From RGIG3102 sp964525015 (GTDB lineage: Bacteria > Bacillota > Clostridia > Oscillospirales > Ruminococcaceae), in contig CAZGFY010000002.1 in assembly GCA_964525015.1 (NCBI GenBank), positions 1 through 64,000 on the forward strand: a stretch of DNA of 64,000 bases, given 5' to 3'. How positions within the stretch are numbered: position 1 is the stretch's first letter; each line of letters opens with the position of its first letter. The translations under genes were made by a program, and so were the position numbers. This document shows, piece by piece, positions 17,076-24,441 of the stretch. Below the pieces are notes generated by a model that saw nothing but the letters and a program-made list of their open reading frames with translations, ran no database searches and was not told where the DNA came from.

Positions 17076-17185
17076 ATATATGTAACTAAAAGGTATAATA
17101 ATATTTATTTAAAATTTTATTATGCCTTTTAGCAGTTTATTAATTTTTTAAAATAATTTTATTTTACTTTATATTTAAAGTAAAA
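17076..17185. other. intergenic region with two hairpins
   Basis: The 386 bases between the EcsC-family gene and yebC hold the EcsC terminator, two further inverted repeats, the 35-codon minus-strand gene, and two divergent promoters. The repeats are CTAAAAGGTATAATAA (17086-17101) with TTATTATGCCTTTTAG (17117-17132), one mismatch, and ATTTTACTTTA (17161-17171) with TAAAGTAAAAT (17176-17186). The second touches the stop codon of the minus-strand gene and may help end its transcript, though no clean T run follows on that strand. Confidence 0.5.
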
Positions 17186-17293
17186 TTAGCAATTTTTGTT
17201 TTCTTTTGATTGAGTTTTATTCTCTGTTTTTTTGTTTTGTTCATTTCTTGATTTTTCGTTTGAGCTTGTGTGTTTTTTGTTGTCTTTATTCAT
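17186..17293 (-). CDS. 35-residue hydrophilic peptide, possible minor spore protein
   Basis: A small gene with a good ribosome site (AAGGGTGGTG, seven bases before the ATG). The product is almost entirely polar: Lys, Asn, Ser, Glu, Gln and Thr, with a single terminal Cys and no hydrophobic core. This composition is like minor small acid-soluble spore proteins, but I recognise no named family. A promoter resembling the forespore sigma-G consensus precedes it. Coding status rests on the ribosome site, composition and promoter. An intrinsically disordered peptide of other function, or a non-coding transcript, remains possible. Confidence 0.5.
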   Translation of the reverse strand: MNKDNKKHTSSNEKSRNEQNKKTENKTQSKENKNC

Positions 17294-17315
17294 TTGTTTC
17301 ACCACCCTTCGCTTA

Positions 17316-17344
17316 TAGTATAATCCGTTAATTCAGTTTTATTC
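17316..17344 (-). promoter_or_regulatory. sigma-G-like promoter of the 35-residue peptide gene
   Basis: On the minus strand GAATA (17344-17340) and TATACTA (17322-17316) are 17 bases apart. The sigma-G pattern is GHATR and CATXHTA; only the first base of the -10 differs. In such AT-rich DNA a chance match is possible. Confidence 0.4.
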
Positions 17345-17358
17345 ATTTTTTTAAAGAG

Positions 17359-17387
17359 TTGATTAAAAAGGTAAATTATGTTATAAT
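17359..17387 (+). promoter_or_regulatory. yebC promoter
   Basis: TTGATT (17359-17364), 17-base spacer, perfect TATAAT (17382-17387), 37 bases before the yebC start. Confidence 0.7.
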
Positions 17388-17424
17388 ATAATGTAAATTA
17401 TTTTTAAATAGGAGCTAACAATCT

Positions 17425-18162
17425 ATGTCTGGACATTCAAAATGGAGCACTATAAAAAGAAAAAAAGGTGCAAACGATGCTGCAAGAGCAAAAATTTTCA
17501 CAAAGTTATCAAGAGAGATTTCAGTGGCTGTTAAAGAATCAGGAGCAGACCCTAACAATAACAGCCGTTTAAGAGATTTACTAGCTAAAGGCAGGAGCCA
17601 TAATGTGCCCCAAGATATACTTCTTCGTGCTGTAAATAAAGCAAAAGATAATGATAAAGAAAACTTCGAGGCTTGTGTTTACGAAGGATATGGAGCTAGT
17701 GGTATAGCTGTTATTGTTGAGTGTTTAACCGATAATAAAAATCGTACTGCTGCAAATATTAGGCATTATTTTGATAAATTCAAAGGAAATCTTGGCACAA
17801 CTGGTTGTGTTTCATTTATGTTTGAAACTAAGGGAATAATAACAATAGAAACTGATAAAAATATTGATGAAGATGCTTTTTTAGAAATTTCTTTTAACTC
17901 TTTGGCTGAAGATATTAGCTTTGATGAAAATTTAATTGAAATAACTTGTAATCAGCAAGATTTATCAAAAACAGCTGATTTCTTTGAAGAAAAAGGCTAT
18001 AAATTAACTCTAAGAGAAGTTCAAAAAATTCCAAACACTTACACAAAGATAACAGATGAAGAGGCTTTAAAAATGCTTTCATTATTATTTGAGTATCTAG
18101 AAGAAGATGATGATGTTCAAAATGTTTGGCATAATCTTGAAAACCCAGAAGATTTAGATTAA
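17425..18162 (+). CDS. YebC/PmpR-family protein
   Basis: A 245-residue YebC/PmpR/TACO1-family protein of normal length. The N terminus MSGHSKWSTIKRKKGANDAARAKIF-type start is diagnostic, followed by the family core VYEGYGASGIAVIVECLTDN and the GTTGCVSFMFE segment. The family was long annotated as transcriptional regulators, but bacterial members and mitochondrial TACO1 have been shown to help ribosomes through polyproline stretches. It has its own promoter, and the pseudokinase gene follows after 59 bases, so they may be co-transcribed. Confidence 0.93.
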   Translation: MSGHSKWSTIKRKKGANDAARAKIFTKLSREISVAVKESGADPNNNSRLRDLLAKGRSHNVPQDILLRAVNKAKDNDKENFEACVYEGYGASGIAVIVECLTDNKNRTAANIRHYFDKFKGNLGTTGCVSFMFETKGIITIETDKNIDEDAFLEISFNSLAEDISFDENLIEITCNQQDLSKTADFFEEKGYKLTLREVQKIPNTYTKITDEEALKMLSLLFEYLEEDDDVQNVWHNLENPEDLD

Positions 18163-18206
18163 AAATCTAATAAAATATATTTTATAAAATGCAAAACAGC
18201 AAACAA

Positions 18207-18221
18207 GGAATGGTTGTATAA
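18207..18221 (+). other. leader with a three-codon mini-ORF before the pseudokinase
   Basis: AAGGA, then ATG GTT GTA TAA ending directly before the ATG at 18222 and in frame with it. It matches the leader of the GTPase-NYN gene closely: 26 of 31 bases upstream of the two start codons agree. Confidence 0.3.
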
Positions 18222-19922
18222 ATGAAAAAAGAAAATGTTTGTATTTTCTGCGAAAAAGAATTAAAAGATAATAAATGCGAATGGTGCGACTTTTCAAATG
18301 AAAAAATTGAAAATGTTAAAGGTGCCCTTTCTTATGGTACAATTTTAGATAATTTTATTATTGGCGAAGTTGTAAATTTCAATGGAGAGGGTTTTGAATA
18401 CCTAGCTTATGATAGATTAACTCAAACAAAGGTTGTAATAAAAGAGTTTTTCCCAGTTAGCCTTTTAAAAGGAAGAGATAATTTTAGCATTATGCCAGTT
18501 GAGGGAAAAGAAGTTTTATTCAAAAATTTAATGATGGATTTCATTGATATTCACACTGAGCTAATTAATATTAAAAGTGATTTTATGCAAAAAATATTTT
18601 CTGTATTCTCTAAAAACAATACCAGCTATGCTGTTTTAGAGTATATTAAATCAACACCACTAAAGCAGTATCTTATAAATAAAGGCTCTCCTTACACATT
18701 CAAAGATGCTAGATGGGCACTTGATGGGGTATTAAATTTAATTGATAAACTTAATAAAAAAAATATTTCTCATGGTGGGATTAGCGATGAAACTGTTATA
18801 GTGGACGTTGATGGGAATTTAAAACTTTCAGGATTTGCCATTCAAGATTTAAGAACTAAAAATGAACATATTATATATAAATTATATCCTGGATTTTCTG
18901 CCCCTGAGCAATATGAAATGGGCAAATTCCAAGGGTTTTACACTGATATATATTCTCTAGCCTCTCTTTTATATTATATGGTTACTAGTACTCACTACAC
19001 CTCCGTAACTGATTTAGAATCAAAAGAGCGAAGTAAGCTACTTCCAAAACACGGTATTATTGCTTTAACAAGTGCTTTAAAGGAAAACCCTTACGACAGG
19101 CTAGATAGCATTGAAGATTTTATTTTAATGCTTGATAATAAAGCTGTTATTTTAAAAGAAAAACCAGAAGCTAGTAAATCTGATGATAGTCAATTTTTTA
19201 ATTTTATAAAAAACAAAAAAAATCTGCCTATTGTCATTCTTATTATAGTTTTATTTTTGATTTTCATATATAGCATTAACTCTATTAACACTTCTCCTGA
19301 AATAGCTGAATCCTCAAGTGAAACTGTTTCTATAGCGGATAAAGTTATTGTTCCAAACTTAGCTGGTAGAAGTTATAATGAAGTTATGAATGATGATATT
19401 TTACAGCAAGATTTTTATTTTTCTATGAATGAAGTTTATGATAGCAATGTTCCTGTTGGCAGTGTTATTTCTCATCAACCAACTTATTTAACCGAGGTCG
19501 CTAAAGGCACAACTATTTATCTTATGGTAAGTAAAGGACCAAACCTACTTTCTGTACCTGATGGACTAATTGGCATACACATTAGTGAAGCTGATATTAT
19601 TTTAAAAGATTTAGGGATAAGTTATTCTGTTGTCTATGTAGATCAAACAAAGGAAAACCCAACGGGCATTGTTGTTAATATGAATAAATCAGTTGGTGAA
19701 AAAGTTGATAAAGATTTAGGTGTTTTAATTTTGTATGTTGCAAATGATAAGCCAATAGCAACACCTACACCATCTCCTACACCAACCCCTACTCCTACAC
19801 CAAGCCCAACTCCTACACCAACACCGACCCCGGCTCCAAGTGTAGCGCCTACAAAAGCCCCTGAATCTGAAGCTTCAAGCAGTCAAACTACTGAAATTGA
19901 GCAAACACCTCAAACTGTATAA
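18222..19922 (+). CDS. zinc-ribbon pseudokinase with two PASTA domains
   Basis: A 566-residue membrane protein. A zinc ribbon (Cys7, Cys10, Cys19, Cys22) precedes a protein-kinase fold (about 38-310). The VAIK-type lysine is kept (Lys74 in VVIKEFFP), but the catalytic HRD is HGG (184-186) and DFG is replaced by SGF (203-205). The APE motif (SAPEQY) and DIYSLASLLYYM helix remain. It is therefore probably a pseudokinase. One membrane span (about 335-352) leads to two outer PASTA-like domains (about 375-440 and 443-507), then a Thr-Pro repeat spacer (about 513-540) and a Ser/Thr-rich tail. PASTA domains bind peptidoglycan fragments or beta-lactams in PrkC-type kinases. The likely role is to transmit a wall signal by binding rather than phosphorylation. 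Confidence 0.75.
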   Translation: MKKENVCIFCEKELKDNKCEWCDFSNEKIENVKGALSYGTILDNFIIGEVVNFNGEGFEYLAYDRLTQTKVVIKEFFPVSLLKGRDNFSIMPVEGKEVLFKNLMMDFIDIHTELINIKSDFMQKIFSVFSKNNTSYAVLEYIKSTPLKQYLINKGSPYTFKDARWALDGVLNLIDKLNKKNISHGGISDETVIVDVDGNLKLSGFAIQDLRTKNEHIIYKLYPGFSAPEQYEMGKFQGFYTDIYSLASLLYYMVTSTHYTSVTDLESKERSKLLPKHGIIALTSALKENPYDRLDSIEDFILMLDNKAVILKEKPEASKSDDSQFFNFIKNKKNLPIVILIIVLFLIFIYSINSINTSPEIAESSSETVSIADKVIVPNLAGRSYNEVMNDDILQQDFYFSMNEVYDSNVPVGSVISHQPTYLTEVAKGTTIYLMVSKGPNLLSVPDGLIGIHISEADIILKDLGISYSVVYVDQTKENPTGIVVNMNKSVGEKVDKDLGVLILYVANDKPIATPTPSPTPTPTPTPSPTPTPTPTPAPSVAPTKAPESEASSSQTTEIEQTPQTV

Positions 19923-19943
19923 AACTTTAATTGAATATATTTA

Positions 19944-19997
19944 AAATAGTCTTAGTTATTACCATCGTTTAGATTTATAACTAAGGCTATTTTTTTG
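19944..19997 (+). terminator. terminator of the pseudokinase gene
   Basis: AAATAGTCTTAGTTAT pairs with ATAACTAAGGCTATTT with one mismatch, followed by a T run. Confidence 0.7.
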
Positions 19998-20046
19998 CAT
20001 TTATAAATATTTTTTCAAATCAACCAATATATTCCTTATTTATCAG

Positions 20047-20074
20047 TTGTTTATGCCGATATTACTAATATAAC
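20047..20074 (+). promoter_or_regulatory. candidate promoter of the coiled-coil orphan gene
   Basis: TTGTTT (20047-20052), 16-base spacer, TATAAC (20069-20074), about 30 bases upstream of the start codon. Moderate match only. Confidence 0.4.
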
Positions 20075-20104
20075 AAAAAATCATATCGAAAGGAATGATA
20101 TTTT

Positions 20105-20677
20105 ATGAAAGTTGTCCCTATTGGAAATAGTTTTAATAATCCTAATGCAAAATCACAAAACCACGATACTTTTAGTAGTTTTAAATCAGATGGTTTTGCA
20201 AAACTCTTAGCAGATGAAGTATCTTCTGATATGTATTTAAAGCATAATGAAGAAAGCGCAGATGTTAAAAATGCTAATTCAGAAATTGAATTATATTTAA
20301 AAGCACAAAGAGCTCACCAAGAAATTGAAGCTAAAAAACAGCAAATTGATAGAGAATTAGAAGCATCAAAATCTCAAATCGAAGGTATACAAAAATCCTT
20401 TGATATTCTTTTAAAATGCCTTAAAATTTCCGCAAGAATTATTAATGGCGATAATGTGCCAGCCGAAGACCATCAATTGCTTTTAGAGAATTATCCTGAA
20501 ATATATTCAGTTGCAATGTCAGCAAGGCAGGAAAAAGAAGACCCAGAAAATCACGATAGTGTTATAAGTAAAGAAGAGAAAAAAGAAGAAGCGCTGAAAG
20601 TTATGAGTCAAGAAATTTCAAAAGTGCTTGATACAATTTCTAGCAGTATCAACCTTACTGATGTGCAAAGTAGTTAA
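20105..20677 (+). CDS. coiled-coil protein of unknown function
   Basis: A 190-residue soluble protein I do not recognise. Residues 1-50 are polar and probably disordered. Residues of about 60-105 are a charged heptad-rich helix (AHQEIEAKKQQIDRELEASK region). Then comes a conserved-looking core, LLKCLKISARIINGDNVP and the following LLLENYPEIY. The tail is Lys/Glu-rich. No signal peptide or membrane span. AAAGGA precedes the ATG and terminators bound the gene on both sides, so it is transcribed alone. The core is reminiscent of small scaffold or flagellar-chaperone-like proteins, but I cannot support a function. Confidence 0.6.
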   Translation: MKVVPIGNSFNNPNAKSQNHDTFSSFKSDGFAKLLADEVSSDMYLKHNEESADVKNANSEIELYLKAQRAHQEIEAKKQQIDRELEASKSQIEGIQKSFDILLKCLKISARIINGDNVPAEDHQLLLENYPEIYSVAMSARQEKEDPENHDSVISKEEKKEEALKVMSQEISKVLDTISSSINLTDVQSS

Positions 20678-20689
20678 AATACATATGTT

Positions 20690-20719
20690 AAAAAGCTGAC
20701 ATATAAATGTCAGCTTTTT
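20690..20719. terminator. bidirectional terminator between convergent genes
   Basis: AAAAAGCTGACAT pairs perfectly with ATGTCAGCTTTTT around ATAA, between the coiled-coil orphan and the DivIVA-like gene. Confidence 0.85.
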
Positions 20720-20729
20720 AATATGTAAA

Positions 20730-21521
20730 TTATTTATCAAGTAAACTAGATATACTTTCTAAAACATTTTCAAGTAAAGATGTTTTAGCTTGTCTTTTAG
20801 GCTTTGCCTTAGTGGGGTTATTATTATATACTGTGTTTTCAATATTTTGTCCTAAATTATTTGTATTTAGAGAATAGTTTTTAATTCTTTCTTCTAGCTC
20901 TTCACTTGATTTATCAATTAAAGATATTGCTCCGCTCACTTTTGAAAAAGAAGCTTCAATTTGCTTTTCTATATCTTCAATACTTCTTTTAACACCAACG
21001 AATTCTTTTGACAAATTATCAGCATCTTCTTTAAATTTATTTTTAATTTCTTCGGCCTTATTATTGGCATCATTCACTATTTCTTTTGCCGTTAATTTAG
21101 CTTCGATTAATGTTGTGGAAATTTCTTCTTGCCTTAATTTCCAATACTCATTTTCGTTATGAATTTTTTCGATTTCTTCTGTTTTACTATCATGTTTTTC
21201 TTTTAACTCAGTATATGCGGTTTCCTTTAATATTATAAATTCTTTATATTTTGATAATTTTTCTTGCAATCCTTGATTATTTTTTGCAGCTTCGATTATT
21301 CCTTTTTTTAAAAGTTCAACAGCTTCTTTTGCTTCTAAGAGCTCAGTGTCATTTTTGCCGATAGAATTTTGAAGGAGCTTAATTTCTTTTTCAAGTTCCT
21401 CTTGTTTATTTTTATATTCGATTTCTTTTTCTGTCATTTCTCTTAGTAAATCATCGATATATTTTATAACCTGACTTCTATCAAAGCCCATAATGCTTTG
21501 CTTAAAAATCTCTTTTTCCAT
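20730..21521 (-). CDS. DivIVA-like coiled-coil protein
   Basis: A 263-residue protein whose first 30 residues fit the DivIVA membrane- and curvature-sensing N terminus (FKQSIMGFDRSQVIKYIDDL). Almost continuous charged coiled coil follows (about 30-215), then a polar linker and a basic C terminus. DivIVA proteins gather at division sites or poles and recruit division, chromosome-anchoring or wall-growth proteins. It is the third gene of a tight ftsZ-udp-divIVA string, 20 bases after udp. It is longer than Bacillus DivIVA (164 residues), so it may be a specialised relative rather than the sole DivIVA. Confidence 0.7.
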   Translation of the reverse strand: MEKEIFKQSIMGFDRSQVIKYIDDLLREMTEKEIEYKNKQEELEKEIKLLQNSIGKNDTELLEAKEAVELLKKGIIEAAKNNQGLQEKLSKYKEFIILKETAYTELKEKHDSKTEEIEKIHNENEYWKLRQEEISTTLIEAKLTAKEIVNDANNKAEEIKNKFKEDADNLSKEFVGVKRSIEDIEKQIEASFSKVSGAISLIDKSSEELEERIKNYSLNTNNLGQNIENTVYNNNPTKAKPKRQAKTSLLENVLESISSLLDK

Positions 21522-21541
21522 CTTTTTGACCCTTATCCCTT

Positions 21542-22318
21542 TTATTTTTCACTTGCTATTAAATCTCTAACTGCTTCCACTGCAACTTTTATTGCTAATT
21601 GAGTATCGTGCACGCTTTCATTTTTATAACCAGCGTTTTCTCTTTCTTGATTCCAAACGCAAAGCATAATAGCACCAGCTTTTGCCCCTAGTGTAGAGCA
21701 AACAGTGAACAGTGCCGCTGACTCCATCTCGCTTGCAAGACAACCACCTTTAATCCAAGCTTGCCATTTATTTTCAAGTTCATAAGAAACTGGCATTCTA
21801 GCTGGCGAATGCTGTCCGTAAAAGCTATCTTTACATTGAACAACACCAGTGTGGTGGGTAAGATTTAATTTTTTTGCAGCTTGTCTTAATGCATAGGTTA
21901 TATCTAAATTTGCAACTGCTGGAAATTCAATTGGCAGGTATTCTTTGCTTGTGCCTTCCATTCTAATAGCACCAGTAACCACCACTAAATCCCCTGCCTT
22001 AACATCCATTTGCATCCCACCTGAAGTTCCAACTCTAACAAAGTTTTCAACTCCGATTTGGAATAATTCTTCAATGGCAATTGCAGCACTAGGTCCACCG
22101 ATACCAGTAGACATTACAACTACATTTTCGCCATTTAAAGATCCTAAATACGTTTTATATTCTCTATTAAATGCTATTTCTTTTGGATTATCTAAAAAAG
22201 CTGCAATTTTTTCAACTCTTCCAGGGTCGCCTGGGATAATTGCGTATTTTGCTCCTTTTATATCATCTTTTGATAAATTTATATGGTATAGTTTTTCGCT
22301 ATTATCAAGAATTGCCAT
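21542..22318 (-). CDS. udp: uridine phosphorylase
   Basis: A 258-residue nucleoside phosphorylase I (PNP/UDP) family member. It tracks E. coli Udp closely: KDDIKGAKYAIIPGDPGRVEKIAA at the N terminus, the phosphate-binding STGIGGPSAAIAIEEL, RVGTSGGMQ, and the base/ribose region ASEMESAALFTVCS. It splits uridine (perhaps also deoxyuridine) with phosphate to uracil and ribose-1-phosphate for pyrimidine salvage. Its start is 12 bases after the ftsZ stop, so the two are probably co-transcribed, an unusual neighbour for ftsZ. The family assignment is firm; the precise nucleoside preference is inferred from the overall match. Confidence 0.85.
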   Translation of the reverse strand: MAILDNSEKLYHINLSKDDIKGAKYAIIPGDPGRVEKIAAFLDNPKEIAFNREYKTYLGSLNGENVVVMSTGIGGPSAAIAIEELFQIGVENFVRVGTSGGMQMDVKAGDLVVVTGAIRMEGTSKEYLPIEFPAVANLDITYALRQAAKKLNLTHHTGVVQCKDSFYGQHSPARMPVSYELENKWQAWIKGGCLASEMESAALFTVCSTLGAKAGAIMLCVWNQERENAGYKNESVHDTQLAIKVAVEAVRDLIASEK

Positions 22319-22330
22319 ATTAAATTCCTC

Positions 22331-23485
22331 CTAAATTTTATCATCGTCGTCTAAGCTTGCATTTCTTTTTAAAATATTAAACAAAACTTCGATGTCATCT
22401 TCTGCTCCCCAGCTATTATCATTAGCTGTGTTATTTGATTTTGTAGGTGAAATTTGTGGAACATCTAAATCAAACGCTGTATTTTTGCCAACGTCTTGTG
22501 CTGGGTTTCCAAAGAAATCTGTTTTGGGTTTTTCATCAAATCCAGTTGCAATAACTGTTATTCTAACTTCATCAACTAATTTTTCATCAAACGCTGCACC
22601 CCAAATAATATTCGCATCAGGATCTGCTGCTGAAGTGATTAATGTTGCTGCTTGTTCAACCTCTTCAAGACCAATATCAGGGGAAGAAGTAATAGAAATA
22701 ATAACTCCTCTTGCTGAATTAATAGATGTTTCAAGAAGTGGGCTTTGGATAGCCATATGTGCAGCTTCCTCTGCCTTATTATCTCCAGAACCTCTACCAA
22801 CGCCCATATGAGCATGCCCTGCATCTTTCATAACAGCCTTAACGTCAGCAAAGTCTAGATTGATGAATGCATGTGTATTAATAAGCTCTGAAATTGATTC
22901 AACGCCTTGTCTTAAAACATTGTCTGCGATTTCAAATGCATTCACAAGCGTGATTTTTTCTTCACTTGCATATTTTAATCTCTCATTTGGGATAACAATT
23001 AAGCTATCAACATTTTTTAATAAATTCTGAATACCTTGCTGTGCTGTATTCATTTTATTTCTACCTTCAAAATTAAAAGGTTTTGTAACAATACCTACAG
23101 TTAAAATCCCTTGCTCTTTTGCAAGCTCTGCTATTATAGGAGCTGAACCTGTACCAGTTCCGCCGCCCATACCAGCAGTGATAAACACCATTTGAGCACC
23201 TTTTAAGGCTGAAGCGATTTCGTCTTTACTTTCTTCTGCTGCTCTTTGTCCGATATCTGGATCTGAACCTGCACCCCTACCTTTAGTTAGTTTTGCACCA
23301 AGCTGAACCTTTTGTGTTGCTTTTGAAGCTAATAGTGCTTGAGCGTCTGTATTCATGGAAATAAATTCAACGCCTTTCATTCCACTAACAATCATTCTGT
23401 TAATAGCATTACCGCCACCGCCACCAGCACCGATAACCTTAATATTTGTAATATTTTGCATCTCTTCATTTAAAAAATAGCTCAT
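22331..23485 (-). CDS. ftsZ: cell division protein FtsZ
   Basis: A 384-residue tubulin-like GTPase that forms the division ring. The nucleotide-binding GAGGGGGNAINRM, tubulin signature GGGTGTGSAP (107-116), NTDAQAL and the T7 region NLDFADV are intact. After a short linker the C-terminal tail is acidic with a DDIEVLFNILKR peptide, the likely docking site for FtsZ partners, somewhat divergent from the usual DIPxFLR motif. AGGAGG precedes the start and it has its own good promoter. It ends the dcw cluster but without an adjacent ftsA. Confidence 0.97.
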   Translation of the reverse strand: MSYFLNEEMQNITNIKVIGAGGGGGNAINRMIVSGMKGVEFISMNTDAQALLASKATQKVQLGAKLTKGRGAGSDPDIGQRAAEESKDEIASALKGAQMVFITAGMGGGTGTGSAPIIAELAKEQGILTVGIVTKPFNFEGRNKMNTAQQGIQNLLKNVDSLIVIPNERLKYASEEKITLVNAFEIADNVLRQGVESISELINTHAFINLDFADVKAVMKDAGHAHMGVGRGSGDNKAEEAAHMAIQSPLLETSINSARGVIISITSSPDIGLEEVEQAATLITSAADPDANIIWGAAFDEKLVDEVRITVIATGFDEKPKTDFFGNPAQDVGKNTAFDLDVPQISPTKSNNTANDNSWGAEDDIEVLFNILKRNASLDDDDKI

Positions 23486-23533
23486 TTTATATATCCTCCA
23501 TTTAAGGTATTAATTTTAATCATATAATATTTA

Positions 23534-23562
23534 ATTGTATCAAATTTAACAGGGTTTTTCAA
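23534..23562 (-). promoter_or_regulatory. ftsZ promoter
   Basis: On the minus strand TTGAAA (23562-23557), 17-base spacer, TACAAT (23539-23534), in the 109-base gap between ftsQ and ftsZ. It allows ftsZ-udp-divIVA to be expressed apart from the main cluster. Confidence 0.65.
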
Positions 23563-23594
23563 TGTTTTTTTTGATGAATATTGAGTTTTTTTCA

Positions 23595-24440
23595 TTATAA
23601 TAATGTATTTATAACAATATTAGGTTTATAAATAGCTTCTCCAGCCTTTGTGCAATCCAAAACTCCTGTATCATCTTCTAAAAGCTCATTTGTGATAACA
23701 TGATTTGCTAGCTGCAATTTATATTCTAAATCCAGCATCGTGCCAAGCTGAATAACTATTCTATTATCATAAACAATTTGAATATTGGCAATTGATTCTA
23801 TATAGATTTCCTTCATTGGATTGTATCCATTAGCTTCTATTATTTCTCTTATATCAATTGCTAGCTGTATAATTTCTTCATCTTCTATATCAGCTTTAAT
23901 TCCAAAAAGCTCAGCTGGTTTTACAGCTTGAGAGGTTAGATGCTTTAAACTTTGAGAATATATATCATATTTTGTAACATCGGCTCCACTATCTTCTTTA
24001 TCAACAATTAAATAATATGTCATTACTGCATCTTCAATTTCTATTGATATGGTATCTGGAAGCGAATATCTAACATCAACTTTATCAACATACGTAAAGT
24101 CTTCATAAATTCTTTCTTCTAATAAATCTATATCAACCGTGAATAAACTTATCTCTGGTGGAATATCGCAATAGGCAATCATTTCTTCTTCTGAATACCT
24201 CTGGCTTCCATAAGCTTCAACATTTCGCACAACAAAAAGCACCCTAACTGAGATAACTGCACATATAATAAAAAGCAAACTAGAAAGAATAAAAACTGTT
24301 ATAAATCGTTCATTTTTTCTTTTTCTTTCAAGTTTTCTTGGAGAAAATTCAATAGCATTACTTGGTTTTGCATCTAAAGCAGGCGATGAATTCATCGCCT
24401 GCTTTTTGCTATTTTGTTTTTTATCGTTTTTACTACTCAA
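23595..24440 (-). CDS. ftsQ: cell division protein FtsQ/DivIB
   Basis: A 281-residue bitopic membrane protein. A basic cytoplasmic tail (about 1-55) is followed by one membrane span (about 60-85). A POTRA-type domain starts with VRNVEAYGSQRYSEEEMIAYC, then the FtsQ/DivIB beta domain. It links with FtsL and DivIC to control septal wall synthesis. The frame is open for 12 more codons into murA, beginning with another TTG, but the TTG at 24440 is favoured: AGGAGAG sits six bases before it and it follows the murA stop by one base. Confidence 0.88.
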   Translation of the reverse strand: MSSKNDKKQNSKKQAMNSSPALDAKPSNAIEFSPRKLERKRKNERFITVFILSSLLFIICAVISVRVLFVVRNVEAYGSQRYSEEEMIAYCDIPPEISLFTVDIDLLEERIYEDFTYVDKVDVRYSLPDTISIEIEDAVMTYYLIVDKEDSGADVTKYDIYSQSLKHLTSQAVKPAELFGIKADIEDEEIIQLAIDIREIIEANGYNPMKEIYIESIANIQIVYDNRIVIQLGTMLDLEYKLQLANHVITNELLEDDTGVLDCTKAGEAIYKPNIVINTLL

Positions 24441-24441
24441 T

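Noticed and set aside
19750..19845. Short tandem repeat as a CRISPR or phase-variation tract
   Set aside because: It encodes the in-frame Thr-Pro spacer of the pseudokinase with mixed codons (ACA/ACT/ACC, CCT/CCA/CCC); there are no spacers and no simple slipping unit.
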